NCBI RefSeq assembly: GCF_001423615.1
Contig: NZ_LMOU01000001.1
Span: forward strand, 944,539 to 1,008,538
Source of the DNA: Microbacterium sp. Leaf159
Lineage (GTDB): Bacteria; Actinomycetota; Actinomycetes; Actinomycetales; Microbacteriaceae
Length of the DNA: 64,000 nucleotides
Direction: 5' to 3'
The position numbers were made by a program, and so were the translations under genes. Shown here one piece after another: positions 52,517-61,735 of this stretch; positions within the stretch are counted from its first letter, which is position 1; every line of letters begins with the position of its first letter. The notes under the pieces are model-generated. The model was not told where the DNA came from. It saw nothing but the letters and a program-made list of their open reading frames with translations, and made no database searches.

Positions 52517-53323
52517 TCTGCCCCGCTCGATGCATCCGACGAGGTGCTCTCCGGTGAAGCCGTGGCGATCGACGTCCAGCCGATCGGCTTCGTGCTGCGA
52601 GCGGCCGGCGCGATCATCGATCTCCTGGTCGGATTCGCCGTCTTCCTCCTGACGCTCTTCCTGCGGCTGTGGCTGCTGGACCTCGGCATCCTCGACGAGG
52701 CGACCGACACGATCGCCGCCATCGCGTCGATCGTGGTCAGTTTCGTCGTGCTGCCGATCACGATGGAGGTCGCGCTCAAGGGCCGAAGCCTCGGCAAGCT
52801 CGCGGTCGGCGGGCGCATCGTGCGCATCGACGGAGGCGCGACGGGATTCCGCCATGCCTTCATCCGCGCCCTCCTCGGGGTTCTCGAGATCTACATGACG
52901 CTCGGCAGCGTCGCGGTGCTCGCCGGCGCGTTCAGCGCCCGTTCTCAGCGCCTCGGAGACATGGTCGCGGGCACCTACAGTCAGCGCGTACGCGCACCGA
53001 AGCTCATCCCCTCCGTCCCCGTCCTCCCGCCGATGCTCGTCGGCTGGGCCCAGATCGCGGACGTCGCTCGCCTGCCCGATCGTCTCGCCCGCCGCATCTC
53101 CCAGTTCCTGCAGAGCGCACCGCGGATGGTGCCGGCCGCTCGTGCGCGGGTCGCGCAGGACCTGCTCACCGAGGCCTCCCCCTTCGTGTCGCCGCTGCCC
53201 GCGGCAGCGCCGGAGGTCGTTCTGGTCGGGATCACGGTCCTCCGGCGCGAACGCGAGCGCCGGGCTCTGCAGAACGCCGACCGTCGCGCGGAGAAGCTCA
53301 CCGGACGGCGCGTCGGGATCTGA
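52514..53323 (+). CDS. RDD-family membrane protein
   Basis: A 269-residue protein: RDD domain with three membrane helices (about 22-150; FVLRAAGAIIDLLVG, KGRSLGKLAVGGRIVRIDG, RSQRLGDMVAGTYS), then a long basic cytoplasmic tail of about 110 residues. The first Arg of the RDD signature precedes an Ala-Gly-Ala-Ile-Ile-Asp stretch. RDD proteins are suspected transporters or scaffold components. The start is an ATG embedded in CATG, leaderless by geometry. It is divergent from SpoIIM, its usual genomic partner. Confidence 0.87.
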   Translation: MSAPLDASDEVLSGEAVAIDVQPIGFVLRAAGAIIDLLVGFAVFLLTLFLRLWLLDLGILDEATDTIAAIASIVVSFVVLPITMEVALKGRSLGKLAVGGRIVRIDGGATGFRHAFIRALLGVLEIYMTLGSVAVLAGAFSARSQRLGDMVAGTYSQRVRAPKLIPSVPVLPPMLVGWAQIADVARLPDRLARRISQFLQSAPRMVPAARARVAQDLLTEASPFVSPLPAAAPEVVLVGITVLRRERERRALQNADRRAEKLTGRRVGI

Positions 53324-53351
53324 CGTCTCTCCGCTTCGCGATCCTGTCCCG

Positions 53352-54566
53352 TCAGAACCGGATCGCGTCGATGACCTTCACTCGCAGCGCGACGAGCGCG
53401 GGGATGAATCCGGAGACCGCGCCCACGATGATGGACGCCGCGAGACCGACGAACGCAGCCCGCATCGGGAAGGGCGGGATGTCCTGGATGCCGTAGAACA
53501 GCGAGGTCACCACCCACTCCGAGCGCAGCACGGCGACGACGATCGCGATACCGACGAGGCCGGCGACGGTGGTCGCGACGAGGCTCTCGAGGAAGACCGA
53601 GAAGAAGACGCGACCGGATGTCGCCCCGAACGCACGGCGGACCCCGATCTCACGCACCCGCTGACGCATCGCGACCAGCTGGATGTTGATCAGGCTCAGA
53701 GCGCCCAGCGCGAGAATGACCGCTGCGATGCCGCCCGTGACCATCTCGAACGTCGCCTGCGCGTCCAGGGCTCCCGGCTGCGCCGCCCAATCGGAGCGGC
53801 TGACCGATACTGTCTGTCCCTCGGGCAACCCCGCCCGCAGATCCATCGCGAGCACGGGGGCGATCCCATCGACTTCGGTCTGCCCGAGCCACACCTCGTA
53901 CTGCGGCCAGGCTCCTTCCGGAAGGGCATCGACCCGAGCTCGATACGCGTCGTAGAGGATGTCGACACGAAGCTCCTCGTCGCCGAAACCCTGTCGGGGC
54001 ACGACGCCGACCACCTGATAGGTGCCGCCCGCCGCTCCGGAGAGAGTGAGGGTCGGGTGCTGTGCCACCGGTACCCGACCGATCCGGTCCCACAGCGCTT
54101 CAGTGATCACGACCGGTGGCGCGAGGGCTTCGACATCCGCGTCTCGTAGCCACCGACCTTCGAGCAGCTGCTCACGGTGGATCTGCGAGTACAGCGGATC
54201 GATCAGGCGCGCGTTGACATCGACGATGCCGTCCGGCAACTGCACGGGGACGGTCATGCCCTGCGCGATCCGCGCGGTGTGACTGAATCCGAAGCGTTCC
54301 GAGACCCGTGCGAACCGCTCGTCGAAGGCGTCGACGTCGACCGGCATGCCGTCGGCCGTGCTGACACCGACGACGAGCGTCGCCGCCCGCCCGCCCCACC
54401 GATCCGACTGCTCCGCCTGGAACTGCCTCTGGTACTCCGAGAGCGCGACGACACCCGTGAGCGCCGCCACTGAGACAGCGATGCCGATCAGACTGAGCAG
54501 CACCCGCAGCTTGTGCACCCGGATCTCCGCCCATGCGTCGGAGAGGGCGCCGAGCATCCCGGTCAT
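53352..54566 (-). CDS. ABC transporter permease, MacB/FtsX type
   Basis: A 404-residue permease with four membrane helices: one at about 20-43, a large extracytoplasmic MacB_PCD domain (about 50-265), then FtsX-type helices (ALGALSLINIQLVAMRQRVREIGVRRAFGAT signature and two more). It is the membrane part of a MacB-like system that moves or extrudes substrates by mechanotransmission rather than through a classic pore. Its ATG overlaps the ATPase gene stop by 4 nt. The substrate is unknown; antimicrobial peptide or lipoprotein export is typical of the family. Confidence 0.9.
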   Translation of the reverse strand: MTGMLGALSDAWAEIRVHKLRVLLSLIGIAVSVAALTGVVALSEYQRQFQAEQSDRWGGRAATLVVGVSTADGMPVDVDAFDERFARVSERFGFSHTARIAQGMTVPVQLPDGIVDVNARLIDPLYSQIHREQLLEGRWLRDADVEALAPPVVITEALWDRIGRVPVAQHPTLTLSGAAGGTYQVVGVVPRQGFGDEELRVDILYDAYRARVDALPEGAWPQYEVWLGQTEVDGIAPVLAMDLRAGLPEGQTVSVSRSDWAAQPGALDAQATFEMVTGGIAAVILALGALSLINIQLVAMRQRVREIGVRRAFGATSGRVFFSVFLESLVATTVAGLVGIAIVVAVLRSEWVVTSLFYGIQDIPPFPMRAAFVGLAASIIVGAVSGFIPALVALRVKVIDAIRF

Positions 54567-55351
54567 GAGGCCGCCTCCCGGCGCGTCGCCGGCGCCGGTG
54601 CCGTTGCCACCGGCGCGAGATTCGAGGGCACCGACGCCGCCAGTGTCGACGCCTCGAAGGCGCGGCTGAGGTCGGCCGTCTCGAGCACGCCGGCATCGAG
54701 ACGATAGTGTCTGCGCGCACGAGCGGCGACGTGCAGGTCGTGGGTGATCGTCACGAGCGCCGCGTCCGTCTCGGTCGCGACCTCGTCGAGAAGCGACATG
54801 ACGGTGGCTCCCGTGTCGATGTCCAGAGCGCCGGTCGGCTCGTCGGCGAGGATCAGCACCGGGCGACGCACGAGCGCCCTGGCGATCGCCACTCGCTGCT
54901 GCTCGCCGCCGGAGAGCCGGTCGGCGATCTGCTCGATGCGGTGGCCGAGGCCGACCCGCTCCAGCATGTCGGCTGCGATCTGTCGTCGGTTCCAGAAGAG
55001 CCGCCCCTTGGCGTGGCCGAGCGGCATCATGACGTTGTCGAGCGCGGTGCGCCCGGGGAGCAGGTTGAACTGCTGGAACACGAAACCGACATTGTCGCCG
55101 CGCAGGCGATCCAGTCGCCCCGACCGCATGCGCCGCACCTCACGCCCTTCGAACGCGACCGTGCCGCTGGTGGGGGTGTCGAGCATCCCGAGGATGTTCA
55201 GAAGGGTCGACTTGCCGGAACCGGAGCGGCCGACGATGGAGACGTGATCGCCGGCGCTCACGTCGAGCGTGATCCCCCGGAGGATCTCCAGCTCCGAGTC
55301 GTCGGGCAGCCTCACACTCTTGGTCACGTCGGCCAGAGCGACGAGCGTCAC
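54563..55351 (-). CDS. ABC transporter ATP-binding protein, MacB/LolD type
   Basis: A 262-residue ATPase: Walker A GRSGSGKST (41-49), Q-loop in VGFVFQQFNLL, signature LSGGEQQRVAIARAL, Walker B LILADEPTGALD and H-loop TITHDLHVA. The Ala/Pro-rich C-terminal tail is unusual but has no motif. The start is GTG at 55351, giving a GTGA overlap with the upstream membrane-fusion gene; the longer ATG frame from 55372 is less likely. It powers the adjacent permease. Confidence 0.93.
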   Translation of the reverse strand: MTLVALADVTKSVRLPDDSELEILRGITLDVSAGDHVSIVGRSGSGKSTLLNILGMLDTPTSGTVAFEGREVRRMRSGRLDRLRGDNVGFVFQQFNLLPGRTALDNVMMPLGHAKGRLFWNRRQIAADMLERVGLGHRIEQIADRLSGGEQQRVAIARALVRRPVLILADEPTGALDIDTGATVMSLLDEVATETDAALVTITHDLHVAARARRHYRLDAGVLETADLSRAFEASTLAASVPSNLAPVATAPAPATRREAAS

Positions 55352-56307
55352 CAGCTCGTCCCACTGTCGCACTGCTCGACGCCCGGTGCGACCTCGTAGC
55401 AGAACTCCTCCACCGGAGCGACGAAGCCGGGGACGAACTGCCTGATCGACTCGCCCTCTTCGAGCCCCGAGACGACCTCGACCATGGTGCCGTCGTTCAC
55501 TCCGAGAGTCACCGGTCGCTCCGCTGGTTCGCTTCCGTCACCCGCATCCACCCAGACATTCCCGGTGCCCGCACCGCCCTGCACCGCAGTGACCGGCACG
55601 ACCAGTGCGTCGTCGACCTGCCCGAGCGCGAGGTCCATCGTCGCGGGCAGCCCTGCGAACACGACCTGATCGGCCGGCACCGCGCAGCGCACACTCGCGG
55701 TGCCCTCCGTGCTCACCTGCACGCGCACCCCGGTGCAGGTGAACGGCGCCGGTCCCCCGGTGATGCTCACGGAGGCCTCGGCGGGCGCGTTCACCAGTCG
55801 GTACAGCTGCGCGGGTTCCACCGTCGCCAGCAGGTGGTACCTCGCAGGGGTGAGGGTGTAGCTCTCTGTCCCCGCCGAGGTGACCTGGCCCTTCACGAGG
55901 GCGATCTCCGACACATCCCCCGCTTCGGCGGCGACGACGTCGATGTCCTTCTTCGGTTCGTCCTGCCTGATCGTGAAGAGCTTCTGGCCGGCGGCGACGG
56001 ATGCCCCCTCTGCGACGTGGACTGCGACGACGGTTCCGTTGATCTCGTTGCGCACAGGGAACGAATCGTCTCGCGCGACGTTGCCGCTCAGGGTGAGCGC
56101 GTTCACGACGGAGCCGCGTTCGACCGGGATGACCGGATCGCTGATCGACGACTCCGGGCTGACCATCGCCTCGGTGCGGTCGGGGAAGAACGCGATCTTC
56201 ACGAGTGCCGCCGCGCATGCTCCGAACACGAGCACGAGAAGAAGGGGGAAGATCCAGCGTCGCCAGACGATCACGGCTGCCTTTCCGGCCGCGCCGCCCT
56301 GGCGCAT
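55348..56307 (-). CDS. Membrane-fusion/HlyD-like subunit of the MacB-type ABC system
   Basis: A 319-residue protein with one N-terminal transmembrane helix (about 16-38), a split lipoyl-like beta region (NEINGTVVAVHVAEGASVAAGQKLFTIRQ), a beta-barrel region and a C-terminal domain with four Cys in the exported part (FTCTGVRV, VRCAVP, EEFCYE, VEQCDSG) that may form disulfides. It corresponds to the periplasmic-adaptor-like subunit seen in Gram-positive MacB systems. It is first of a three-gene operon joined by GTGA and ATGA overlaps. TACGCT ends 8 nt before the ATG. Confidence 0.82.
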   Translation of the reverse strand: MRQGGAAGKAAVIVWRRWIFPLLLVLVFGACAAALVKIAFFPDRTEAMVSPESSISDPVIPVERGSVVNALTLSGNVARDDSFPVRNEINGTVVAVHVAEGASVAAGQKLFTIRQDEPKKDIDVVAAEAGDVSEIALVKGQVTSAGTESYTLTPARYHLLATVEPAQLYRLVNAPAEASVSITGGPAPFTCTGVRVQVSTEGTASVRCAVPADQVVFAGLPATMDLALGQVDDALVVPVTAVQGGAGTGNVWVDAGDGSEPAERPVTLGVNDGTMVEVVSGLEEGESIRQFVPGFVAPVEEFCYEVAPGVEQCDSGTSW

Positions 56308-56351
56308 CCGCGGTCAGCGTAGCCGGGATGCCGGAGGGACCCGGGCCCGGC

Positions 56352-56373
56352 CGGCGGCGTGTCTCAGCCGCCG
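56352..56373 (-). terminator. Weak hairpin after the DUF3499 gene
   Basis: CGGCGGC (56352-56358) and GCCGCCG (56367-56373) form a 7-bp stem with an 8-nt loop, 16 nt after the DUF3499 stop. The rest of 56308-56389 is G+C-rich without other clear signals. Confidence 0.35.
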
Positions 56374-56389
56374 TTCCGGTCTGATCGGA

Positions 56390-56596
56390 TCAGGCGCGCA
56401 GGGCCTCGTGCCGAACCACGAGCCAGCCGGCGGGGACCGACAGCCGATCCGCGTGCTGGGCGCAGAGATCGTGCGCGTGCGGATGGTTCGCCATGCCGAG
56501 CGGACCCAGCGCCGCCATCTGATCGCCGTAGTCGTAGGTGAGCGTCGCCACGGCTTCACGCGCGCAGCCGACCTTCGAGCAGAGTCTTGCGTCCAT
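56390..56596 (-). CDS. DUF3499 family protein (Rv3258c-like)
   Basis: A 68-residue protein with MDARLCSKVGCAREAVATLTYDY at its start and LCAQHADRLSVPAGW later. Two cysteines in LCSKVGC plus the Cys and His of DLCAQH suggest a small zinc site. This is the DUF3499 pattern; the M. tuberculosis counterpart, to my memory Rv3258c, lies in the same manA-whiB2 neighbourhood. The ATG at 56596 has TAACCT 7 nt upstream (leaderless). No function is known. It is divergent from the Zincin-like gene 82 nt away. Confidence 0.85.
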   Translation of the reverse strand: MDARLCSKVGCAREAVATLTYDYGDQMAALGPLGMANHPHAHDLCAQHADRLSVPAGWLVVRHEALRA

Positions 56597-56677
56597 TCCC
56601 GCCAGGTTACGGGCCGCTGCCGACGACGGACGTATGCCGCGCCGCCTGCGGCCGCAGACTCGGCCTAGACTTTCGCT

Positions 56678-57103
56678 ATGCCTCGTCGTCCCCGCGCCTC
56701 CGCCGTTCCGCGCCGTGGTGCTCGGCACGGGCGACATGGTCGTCTCGGGCGCAGCGAGGTCGTGCGTCCTCCGCTGGCACCGCTCGACGGTCGCATCGAC
56801 CGGTTCGACCTCACCGTGGGCACGGCAGTGGAATTCCTCCGAGGCACCTGGCCGGAACTGCAGGAGGTCCGGTTCGAGATCGGCGCGATGCCTGCGTTCG
56901 AGGCGACGGATGAGGTTCCTCGCTGGCACCTCGACCATGAGAAGCAGCGCATCGTGCTCTTCCGACTGCCGATCGAGCGGCTGCTCCCCCCTGGGCACGA
57001 CGACGGCGCCCACCGACGGATGGCCATCGAGAGCGCGGTCTTCCGTGCCGCGGCGGAATACGTCGGACGCGAGCCCTGGGACCTCGGCGGCCACGACCAC
57101 TGA
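56678..57103 (+). CDS. Zincin-like metallopeptidase-family protein (Rv3259-like) without HExxH
   Basis: A 141-residue protein with a basic 30-residue N-terminus, then a small domain: FDLTVGTAVEFLRGTWPELQEVRFEIGAMP, QRIVLFRLPIERL and a C-terminal helix. It matches the actinobacterial family annotated as metallopeptidase (Zincin_1/DUF1025-like), but the expected HExxH is replaced by an IESAV-containing helix, so peptidase activity is unlikely. TAGACT is exactly 6 nt before the ATG. DUF3499 and this gene stay together in mycobacteria (Rv3258c, Rv3259). Confidence 0.75.
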   Translation: MPRRPRASAVPRRGARHGRHGRLGRSEVVRPPLAPLDGRIDRFDLTVGTAVEFLRGTWPELQEVRFEIGAMPAFEATDEVPRWHLDHEKQRIVLFRLPIERLLPPGHDDGAHRRMAIESAVFRAAAEYVGREPWDLGGHDH

Positions 57104-57133
57104 GGCCGGAGAGCCTCGGCCGCACCGTATGCG

Positions 57134-58516
57134 TCAGGGATAGACGGTGATGCTCTGCTGGGCTCCCGCCGAGGGCCATACCGGCCAGACGGCGAGCGCC
57201 CCGGTGGCCGTCATCGCGACGGACGCGTGTACGGGACCCGAGGTCGACAGAGAGTACACCGTGCGCTCCGTCACCGGCACCGTCGCGGACGACTCCGCGG
57301 GGACCGTCACCTCGATGGGCTCCCCGCCGTCGACGGGGGTGAGCTGCACGGTGGAATCCGAGTCCTCGCTGTTCACGAGAACGACCTCGGGCGACGGACC
57401 GGCCGGGATCGACACATAGACGTCGTCCTCGACCTCCGGCGCAGGAAGGACCCAGGCGAAGTCGGTCTGCGGCCCCGCCCCGTCCTGCTGCCGCACCGCG
57501 GCCAGCACGGGGGCAGAGGACTCGATCCGCGCCGTGTACTCTCCAGGCGCGAGCGTCGAGAGCGAGAGCTCGGTCGGAACGTCGGCCGTGAGCGGCACTT
57601 CGAGTTCCGCAGCGGTCGCGGAGGAACCGAGCTTGCTCAGGGTCACGACCGCCTCGGCATCGACGTCCGGCGAGAGCAGCCGCACGACCGCCATGTCGGA
57701 GTTGTCGCCCTCGTTCTCGAACACCTGGATCCCCGGAAGAACGGGATTGCGCTGCGGTGCAGCCACAGCATCCTGCAGGTCGGCACCCGCCGGGTCGAGC
57801 GTCCGCGTGAGCGACGACTGCAGCGCTGCGCGCACCGGCGAACCGGTGGCGGTCACCTTGACGACCGGATAGTCGGACCCGACCGCGATCGAGGTCAGCG
57901 GAAGGGCGATCTGAGATTCGGCCGGAACGATCACGGTGCTCGACGCACGGACCGACCCGTACAGGCCGAGAGTCACTGTCGAGGGCACGACGCCGGGATT
58001 GGTGAGGACGATGAGATCCTCCGTCCCGGTGGCGACGGTGCCGCCGACGAGCCACGACTCGAGGCCGGCGGGTCGACAGGGAGCGGCGGCGAGACCGAAG
58101 AGGTCGTCCTCTGCGAGCGAGAACGACTCGGTCGCGCCGAGCAGCGGCGCTTCTCGGCCTTCGACCGCTCCGACCAGGCGCAGGGCTGTGCCGCCGTCAG
58201 CGAGGTCCTTCGCCGGCAGTGGACTCGACTCCGGACGCCCGGATGACCCCTGAGCGGTCAGGCGCGGCTCCGCCGCAGAGACCATCTCGAGCGACTTCGA
58301 GGGGTTGCGCCCGATCGCGCGGAAGTCGCCGTTGCAGACGAGCACCGTGTCGCCGGGAAGAGGCGTGACGTCGGCCTGTGCGGGCTCATGCGTGACGGTG
58401 GGCCACGGCGCGGTCACCGCGACCACGGCCCCGATGACGCACGCCGCGGCGACGACCGCGCCGGTCAGGACTCGAGCGCCGGTGGCGGCCACCCGGAATG
58501 CACGGTTGGTGCTCAT
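57134..58516 (-). CDS. DUF5719-type exported protein
   Basis: A 460-residue protein with one N-terminal hydrophobic helix (about 15-38) acting as signal anchor and a long extracytoplasmic region rich in beta strands and Ser/Thr/Val, ending in TATGALAVWPVWPS. The repeating immunoglobulin-like strand pattern and the position directly behind the giant GT2 gene (ATGA overlap) match actinobacterial DUF5719 proteins, which I know only as conserved partners of this glycosyltransferase. A role in cell-wall glycan assembly is inferred from context. Confidence 0.75.
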   Translation of the reverse strand: MSTNRAFRVAATGARVLTGAVVAAACVIGAVVAVTAPWPTVTHEPAQADVTPLPGDTVLVCNGDFRAIGRNPSKSLEMVSAAEPRLTAQGSSGRPESSPLPAKDLADGGTALRLVGAVEGREAPLLGATESFSLAEDDLFGLAAAPCRPAGLESWLVGGTVATGTEDLIVLTNPGVVPSTVTLGLYGSVRASSTVIVPAESQIALPLTSIAVGSDYPVVKVTATGSPVRAALQSSLTRTLDPAGADLQDAVAAPQRNPVLPGIQVFENEGDNSDMAVVRLLSPDVDAEAVVTLSKLGSSATAAELEVPLTADVPTELSLSTLAPGEYTARIESSAPVLAAVRQQDGAGPQTDFAWVLPAPEVEDDVYVSIPAGPSPEVVLVNSEDSDSTVQLTPVDGGEPIEVTVPAESSATVPVTERTVYSLSTSGPVHASVAMTATGALAVWPVWPSAGAQQSITVYP

Positions 58517-61500
58517 GGTCGCGCCTCCTCGTCGTGGTGGGGTCCTTCGTCGGGGGCGCCCTCTGGGCCCTCTGCCGCGGGCTCCGCAGCCGACACGTCC
58601 GCGGCGGACTCTCCGTCGACAGCGTCCGGGGACTCTGCGCCGGCAGGTTCGCCAGTGGCCGAGTCGACGGCATCCGCCTGTTCATCCGGTTCGGCGGGAG
58701 TCTCCGGCACGGTGTCCGGGACCTCCGACGACATGTGGTCGTCGCGGTCCTCCGGGTGCCTGGGCAGCACGAGGGGCTCCTCCGCCGCTCGCCCGACGAT
58801 GCGCGACTTGGCGCGGGCCGCGCGTCGAGACGCACGTGTCGGCACCGAAAGCAGGAGCGCGGCGAACACGAGCACCAGCTGGAGCGTGATCACCAGACGC
58901 GCAGTCGCCTCCTGGCCGGCAGAGAGCGAAGCGCGGGGCGATGCCTCCGCTTCGAGCCGATAGAGGACGCCGCGATCCGTGGTCCCCGCCTGGACGAAGC
59001 CCGCACGCTGATCGAGCGACGTCACAGCCACCGTGCGCAGCGTGCGCGCGCGGTCCGACTCGTCGTCGGACACCTTCGCCAGGAGCACGTAGGAGATGCC
59101 CTGCTCCCCGAGTTCCGCCGCGGCGTCGAAGTCGCGCGCCGAGAGCAGGTCGACCGCGAGGGTCGTGAGGTCGGTGCCTCGCTGCTCGGTCGCCGTCGAC
59201 AGGATCGTCGTCTGCGCGCTCAGCGTCTCGCTCCCGCCCCACGCCACCTCGGTCGCGAGCCCGCCGTCGTTCTGCGGCGTGAGCACCAGCGTGCCTACGG
59301 GCCGATCCGCGCCCGCCTGTGCGGCGACGTACGCCGGCAGCGTCGAGGCGGGACCGTCGCGGAGCGCCGAGGGCGAGGGATCCGAGTGGAATGCGGAGAG
59401 CGACGGGACGGCGCAGACCGCGATCGCGAGACCCGCGACGGCGGCACTCAGAACGCGAACGCGCGGGATCGTGAGCGCGGTGTCGAGTGTCACGAGCGCA
59501 GCCCCGGTCACGCCGATCCACGCGAGGCTCAGCCCGGTTCCCGGCCAGATCGCGACCGGCACTCCCTGCGCGAAGGAGACGGTGACGCCCACGGCGAGGA
59601 ACGCCGTGGCGAGCCCTGCGAGGGCGACCACGAGAAGCGTGATTCCGGCGCGCCAGCGAGGCGCGACGGCCGAGACGAGAGCCAGCAGAGCGAGTGGTGC
59701 GAGCAGCAGCGCAGCCCAGGGCGCCAGCTCCAGTCCGAGCCACGATGCCCAGCCCGCCATACCTCCTGAGGGGAAGCCTGTGGCCAGCGCGAGCCGACCG
59801 GCGGCATCGGCTGTCGCCTGCGGACCGGCCCAGATGGACCCGGGGTCGGCGAGGACGGCGATGAGGCTGCCGTGACGCAGCTGCCAGAGCACGAGGGGTG
59901 CGAAGAGGGCGATGGCGGGCACCGGAACCCAGAGAAGGCGGATCGCTCCGCGGATGCGCGCACCGGCGAGCGTGATGCCGAGCGCGACGACCCAGAGCAG
60001 CAGGAGCGCGGGCGCGAGCGAGGGGGCGCACGCGGTCACGGCGGCGAACAGGATCGATGCCGCCCCGGCCGCGCCCCACGAGCGATGCGCGACGACCGCA
60101 GCGTGGAAGAGCCATGGGAGGAGCAGGTGCACCAGCACGCCCGTGGGGCGACCGTCTACCAGGGCGGTGAGGAAGGTAGGGGCCAGTGCCCACACGATTC
60201 CGGCGAAGATGCGGAGGCCCGCGCGGTCTGTCACTCTGGTGGCGGCGAACCATCCGCCGAGCACGGCGAGCGGCAGCGCGAGAACCCAGAGCAGTACGAG
60301 AGAGAAAGAGGGGGCTCCCGGCCACAGGGAGCCGAGAACGGCGATCACCGCGGCGAAGGGATCGGCAGGACCGACCACCCCGACGCCGAGCCCACGCAGC
60401 CCCCAGGCGGCGTCGCTCCACAGTGCTTCGACGGTCGCACGCAACGGCAGGAGCGCCCCGCCGCCCAATACGGGCCACGCGAGGACGGTGGTGAACGTGG
60501 CGATGCTCACGACGAGCGCTGCCAGCACGGCCCAGGCACCGCCGCCCGAGAAGAACCGGAGCTCGCTGACGGCTCCGCCTTCGCTGCCGTGCCCGTCGTC
60601 GAGGCGCCGGCGCAGATCAGAGCTGCTCACGCGGAGCGGCGCGATGCTCGACCAGCTGGAGGTGCGGAACGCGCGGATGCTGCCGCGTGAGCGGGCGATC
60701 GCCGCGAAACGGAACATCGCGGTCACGGCGGCGCCCCATTCCGGGGCCACCGCCTCCGGGCGCTTGCCGACGAGGTGCGTCACCGATCGCCAGAGCGCGA
60801 GCGGGAGGAGCGTGAGCCAATGCAGCGGCACGGCGACCGCGGGTGCGTAGGCGAGGCGACGATGCAGCTGGGCGAGCCTCGTCGCGAACGCGCGCTTGCT
60901 GCGACCGTGCGGCAGAGCACCGGGGCCGTCCGGCGAGACCGATACCCGAGCCGAGGGCGCGAGCACCACACGTCCGCCGCCGAGTCGCGCGCGAACGCCG
61001 AGATCCAGCCCCAGGTCTGCTCCGGGAAGCGCGGGGTCGGGGCGGAGGGCGTCGCGCACCTCGCCGCGGATCAGCATCCCTCGGATGTCCGCTCCGAGCG
61101 CGTCGTCGGAGCCGTCGTGCTGTCCCTGGTCGAGTTCGCCCGCGGCCAGTTCGACCGTGCGCCCGAGAGTCGTCATACTCACGCCCAACGAGACGATCTC
61201 GCGATCGTTGTCGGTCTGCACGAGCTTGGGGGCCACGATCGCGGCCGACGGGGAGCGCTCGAGGGTTCCCACGAGTCTTTCGAGTGCGCGCTCATGGGGT
61301 GCCGTGTCCTGACCGAGCAGCCAGACCGCATTTCCCTCGGAGACGCGGGGGCGGGCGAGATCGACCGCATCGGCGAACGACGTGCCGCTGCGCGCCTGGA
61401 TGATCCCCTCGACCGCTGCCGCCACGGTCTCGCTCTCACGTGCCGATGCGGCATCACCGCACATCACAAGCGTGATCGCCGCCGGCGGAGTGCTCTGGGA

Positions 61501-61587
61501 TCGCAGAGCGTCCAGTGTGCGGAGCAGTTGCGCACGGGCGGAGGAACCGGGGCGCGCGACGATGATTGCATGAACTCGGGCTGGCAT
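58513..61587 (-). CDS. Large membrane glycosyltransferase, GT2-type domain
   Basis: A 1024-residue protein. Residues 1-250 form a degenerate GT2/GT-A domain (MPARVHAIIVARPGSSARAQ, WLLGQDTAPHERAL). Then come about 12-14 membrane helices (270-300 and 365-760), an exported region (about 770-900) and an acidic Pro/Glu/Asp-rich C-terminal tail (about 945-1024). The architecture is that of conserved actinobacterial wall-glycan glycosyltransferases near whiB2. The usual GT2 DxD is not obvious. TAGGCT ends 9 nt before the ATG. The partner DUF5719 gene follows with a 4-nt overlap. Confidence 0.8.
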   Translation of the reverse strand: MPARVHAIIVARPGSSARAQLLRTLDALRSQSTPPAAITLVMCGDAASARESETVAAAVEGIIQARSGTSFADAVDLARPRVSEGNAVWLLGQDTAPHERALERLVGTLERSPSAAIVAPKLVQTDNDREIVSLGVSMTTLGRTVELAAGELDQGQHDGSDDALGADIRGMLIRGEVRDALRPDPALPGADLGLDLGVRARLGGGRVVLAPSARVSVSPDGPGALPHGRSKRAFATRLAQLHRRLAYAPAVAVPLHWLTLLPLALWRSVTHLVGKRPEAVAPEWGAAVTAMFRFAAIARSRGSIRAFRTSSWSSIAPLRVSSSDLRRRLDDGHGSEGGAVSELRFFSGGGAWAVLAALVVSIATFTTVLAWPVLGGGALLPLRATVEALWSDAAWGLRGLGVGVVGPADPFAAVIAVLGSLWPGAPSFSLVLLWVLALPLAVLGGWFAATRVTDRAGLRIFAGIVWALAPTFLTALVDGRPTGVLVHLLLPWLFHAAVVAHRSWGAAGAASILFAAVTACAPSLAPALLLLWVVALGITLAGARIRGAIRLLWVPVPAIALFAPLVLWQLRHGSLIAVLADPGSIWAGPQATADAAGRLALATGFPSGGMAGWASWLGLELAPWAALLLAPLALLALVSAVAPRWRAGITLLVVALAGLATAFLAVGVTVSFAQGVPVAIWPGTGLSLAWIGVTGAALVTLDTALTIPRVRVLSAAVAGLAIAVCAVPSLSAFHSDPSPSALRDGPASTLPAYVAAQAGADRPVGTLVLTPQNDGGLATEVAWGGSETLSAQTTILSTATEQRGTDLTTLAVDLLSARDFDAAAELGEQGISYVLLAKVSDDESDRARTLRTVAVTSLDQRAGFVQAGTTDRGVLYRLEAEASPRASLSAGQEATARLVITLQLVLVFAALLLSVPTRASRRAARAKSRIVGRAAEEPLVLPRHPEDRDDHMSSEVPDTVPETPAEPDEQADAVDSATGEPAGAESPDAVDGESAADVSAAEPAAEGPEGAPDEGPHHDEEARP

Positions 61588-61688
61588 GACCTGGTCAGCC
61601 TATGCGCGCCGCGGTATTCCGCAGACCAGCTGCCCCGGCGTGGCCGCGAAGCGATGAGCGAAGCATGCATCGCGTCGGAGACGGCAAC

Positions 61689-61724
61689 GGCGCCGCACCT
61701 CGACCGTGGTCATGATGCGGCGCC
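61689..61724 (-). terminator. Terminator after whiB2
   Basis: GGCGCCGCA (61689-61697) and TGCGGCGCC (61716-61724) form a 9-bp stem; the 18-nt loop contains a further GACC/GGTC pairing. It begins 12 nt after the whiB2 stop. The remaining 61588-61688 contains the GT2 promoter and nothing else I can identify. Confidence 0.7.
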
Positions 61725-61735
61725 GATGAAGATCG

